A stretch of DNA of 6,296 nucleotides from positions 1 through 6,296 of the forward strand of contig CAMLFV010000157.1 of the NCBI GenBank assembly GCA_946479395.1, written 5' to 3'. Positions 5,712-6,296 of the stretch are shown one piece after another. A program made the translations under genes and the position numbers. This DNA is from an uncultured Flavobacterium sp. (lineage in GTDB: Bacteria; Bacteroidota; Bacteroidia; Flavobacteriales; Flavobacteriaceae). Every line of letters starts with the position of its first letter. The first letter of the stretch is position 1. Under the pieces are notes generated by a model. That model did not search any database. It was not told the origin of the DNA and saw only the letters and a program-made list of their open reading frames with translations.

Positions 5712-6296
5712 TGGACGATAATTTAAAAAAGATTCTTCCGTACGCTTTATTCTACAGAAAAAACATTGTTTGGAATGTAGTTTTTAACGTATTGTATGCC
5801 GTTTTTTCAACATTAGGTTTTGTAATGATTATACCTGTGATGAATGTGTTGTTCGGCGAAGAAGAAAAAGTTACACAGCTGCCAAAATACGAAGGTATCT
5901 GGAAGTTAAAAGATTATTTAAGTGATACACTTTATTACTATATTAATCATCTTACCGAAGTAAAAGGTGCAGAATATGCTTTGTATCTTATTATTGGTAT
6001 CATCATTTTTATCTTTTTATTAAAAAATCTTTTTGGCTTTTTAGGTTTACAACACTTAATGAAGTTAAAAACTGGAGTTTTACGTGATTTTAGAGATAAA
6101 ATGTATGATAAAATCGTTGATCTACCGGTTTCTTATTATTCAGAAAAACGAAAAGGCGATGTTATGGCTCGTATGTTGGGCGATGTAAACGAAGTTCAAA
6201 ATTCGTTTTTTGCTATTTTAGAATTAATTGTAAAAGAACCACTTACAATCATATTAACACTTATAGCAATGTTTTCAATTAGTTGGGAGCTTACTT
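5711..6296 (+). CDS. ABC exporter (MsbA-like), N-terminal membrane domain; 3' end outside window
   Basis: The frame is open from the ATG at 5711 to the right edge, giving 195 complete codons and no stop. The protein starts MDDNLKKILPYALFYRKNIVW and shows hydrophobic helices at about 19-45 and 88-115, with a third beginning near 168. The segment SYYSEKRKGDVMARMLGDVNEVQNSF (141-166), with its F/YYSE.RKGD...R..DV pattern, is the first cytoplasmic loop region of type IV (B-family) ABC exporters that fuse a six-helix membrane domain to one ATPase domain. Family members are about 600 residues, so roughly a third is visible; the Walker A, signature and Walker B motifs would lie beyond the window. 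Bacteroidota proteins of this kind are often annotated as lipid A or multidrug exporters, but the substrate is not determined here. The one-base overlap with the mutase stop argues for coupled translation. The long polar insertion between helices one and two (about 50-85) faces the periplasm. Confidence 0.9.
   Translation, partial: MDDNLKKILPYALFYRKNIVWNVVFNVLYAVFSTLGFVMIIPVMNVLFGEEEKVTQLPKYEGIWKLKDYLSDTLYYYINHLTEVKGAEYALYLIIGIIIFIFLLKNLFGFLGLQHLMKLKTGVLRDFRDKMYDKIVDLPVSYYSEKRKGDVMARMLGDVNEVQNSFFAILELIVKEPLTIILTLIAMFSISWELT

Noticed and set aside
1..6296. CRISPR, tRNA, transposon, phage or defence system
   Set aside because: No direct-repeat array, cloverleaf, transposase, integrase or defence-type domain is visible on either strand; all but short gaps are filled by housekeeping-type genes.

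Overview
The window comes from a member of the Bacteroidota, most likely family Flavobacteriaceae (a Flavobacterium, Myroides or close relative). The evidence is AT-rich DNA, start codons preceded by A-rich stretches instead of Shine-Dalgarno sequences, promoter -7 elements of the TAnnTTTG type, and gene families typical of this phylum: DUF4199, the GlmU-like 'alternative' nucleotidyltransferase/acetyltransferase, and tandem fasciclin (FAS1) domains. It holds six protein-coding genes and the start of a seventh is not present; two of the six are cut by the window edges. No RNA gene, insertion sequence, phage gene, CRISPR array or defence system is visible.

Layout. (a) 1-530 (+): the 3' end of a FAS1-domain protein, closed by three in-frame stops and a strong hairpin terminator (561-593). 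(b) 633-1811 (-): a GlmU-like protein with a left-handed beta-helix acetyltransferase half, convergent with (a). (c) 1924-2175 (-): rpmE2, zinc-independent type B ribosomal protein bL31, with its own terminator (1874-1901) and a good flavobacterial promoter far upstream (2287-2316), which implies an untranslated leader of about 105 nt. (d) 2176-2409: a 234-bp AT-rich divergent intergenic region carrying that promoter and a rightward one (2368-2383). (e) 2410 to the right edge (+): a probable operon of a DUF4199 membrane protein, a family 2 polyprenyl-phosphate-type glycosyltransferase, a phospho-sugar mutase, and an MsbA-like ABC exporter that runs off the window. The first and last gene pairs overlap by one base (TAATG), which indicates translational coupling.

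How the genes fit together. The mutase interconverts hexose 1- and 6-phosphates, the GlmU-like protein probably acts on an amino-sugar phosphate, the glycosyltransferase probably loads a sugar onto a lipid carrier, and the ABC exporter probably moves a lipid or lipid-linked product across the inner membrane. A shared role in cell-envelope glycan or lipid supply is reasonable, but it is inferred from families and position only.

The region looks like ordinary core-genome content. The points most worth checking are the long bL31 leader with a possible long-range stem, the degenerate palindrome between the glycosyltransferase and mutase genes, and the GlmU-like protein, which keeps the acetyltransferase histidine motif but lacks the usual uridyltransferase signature.
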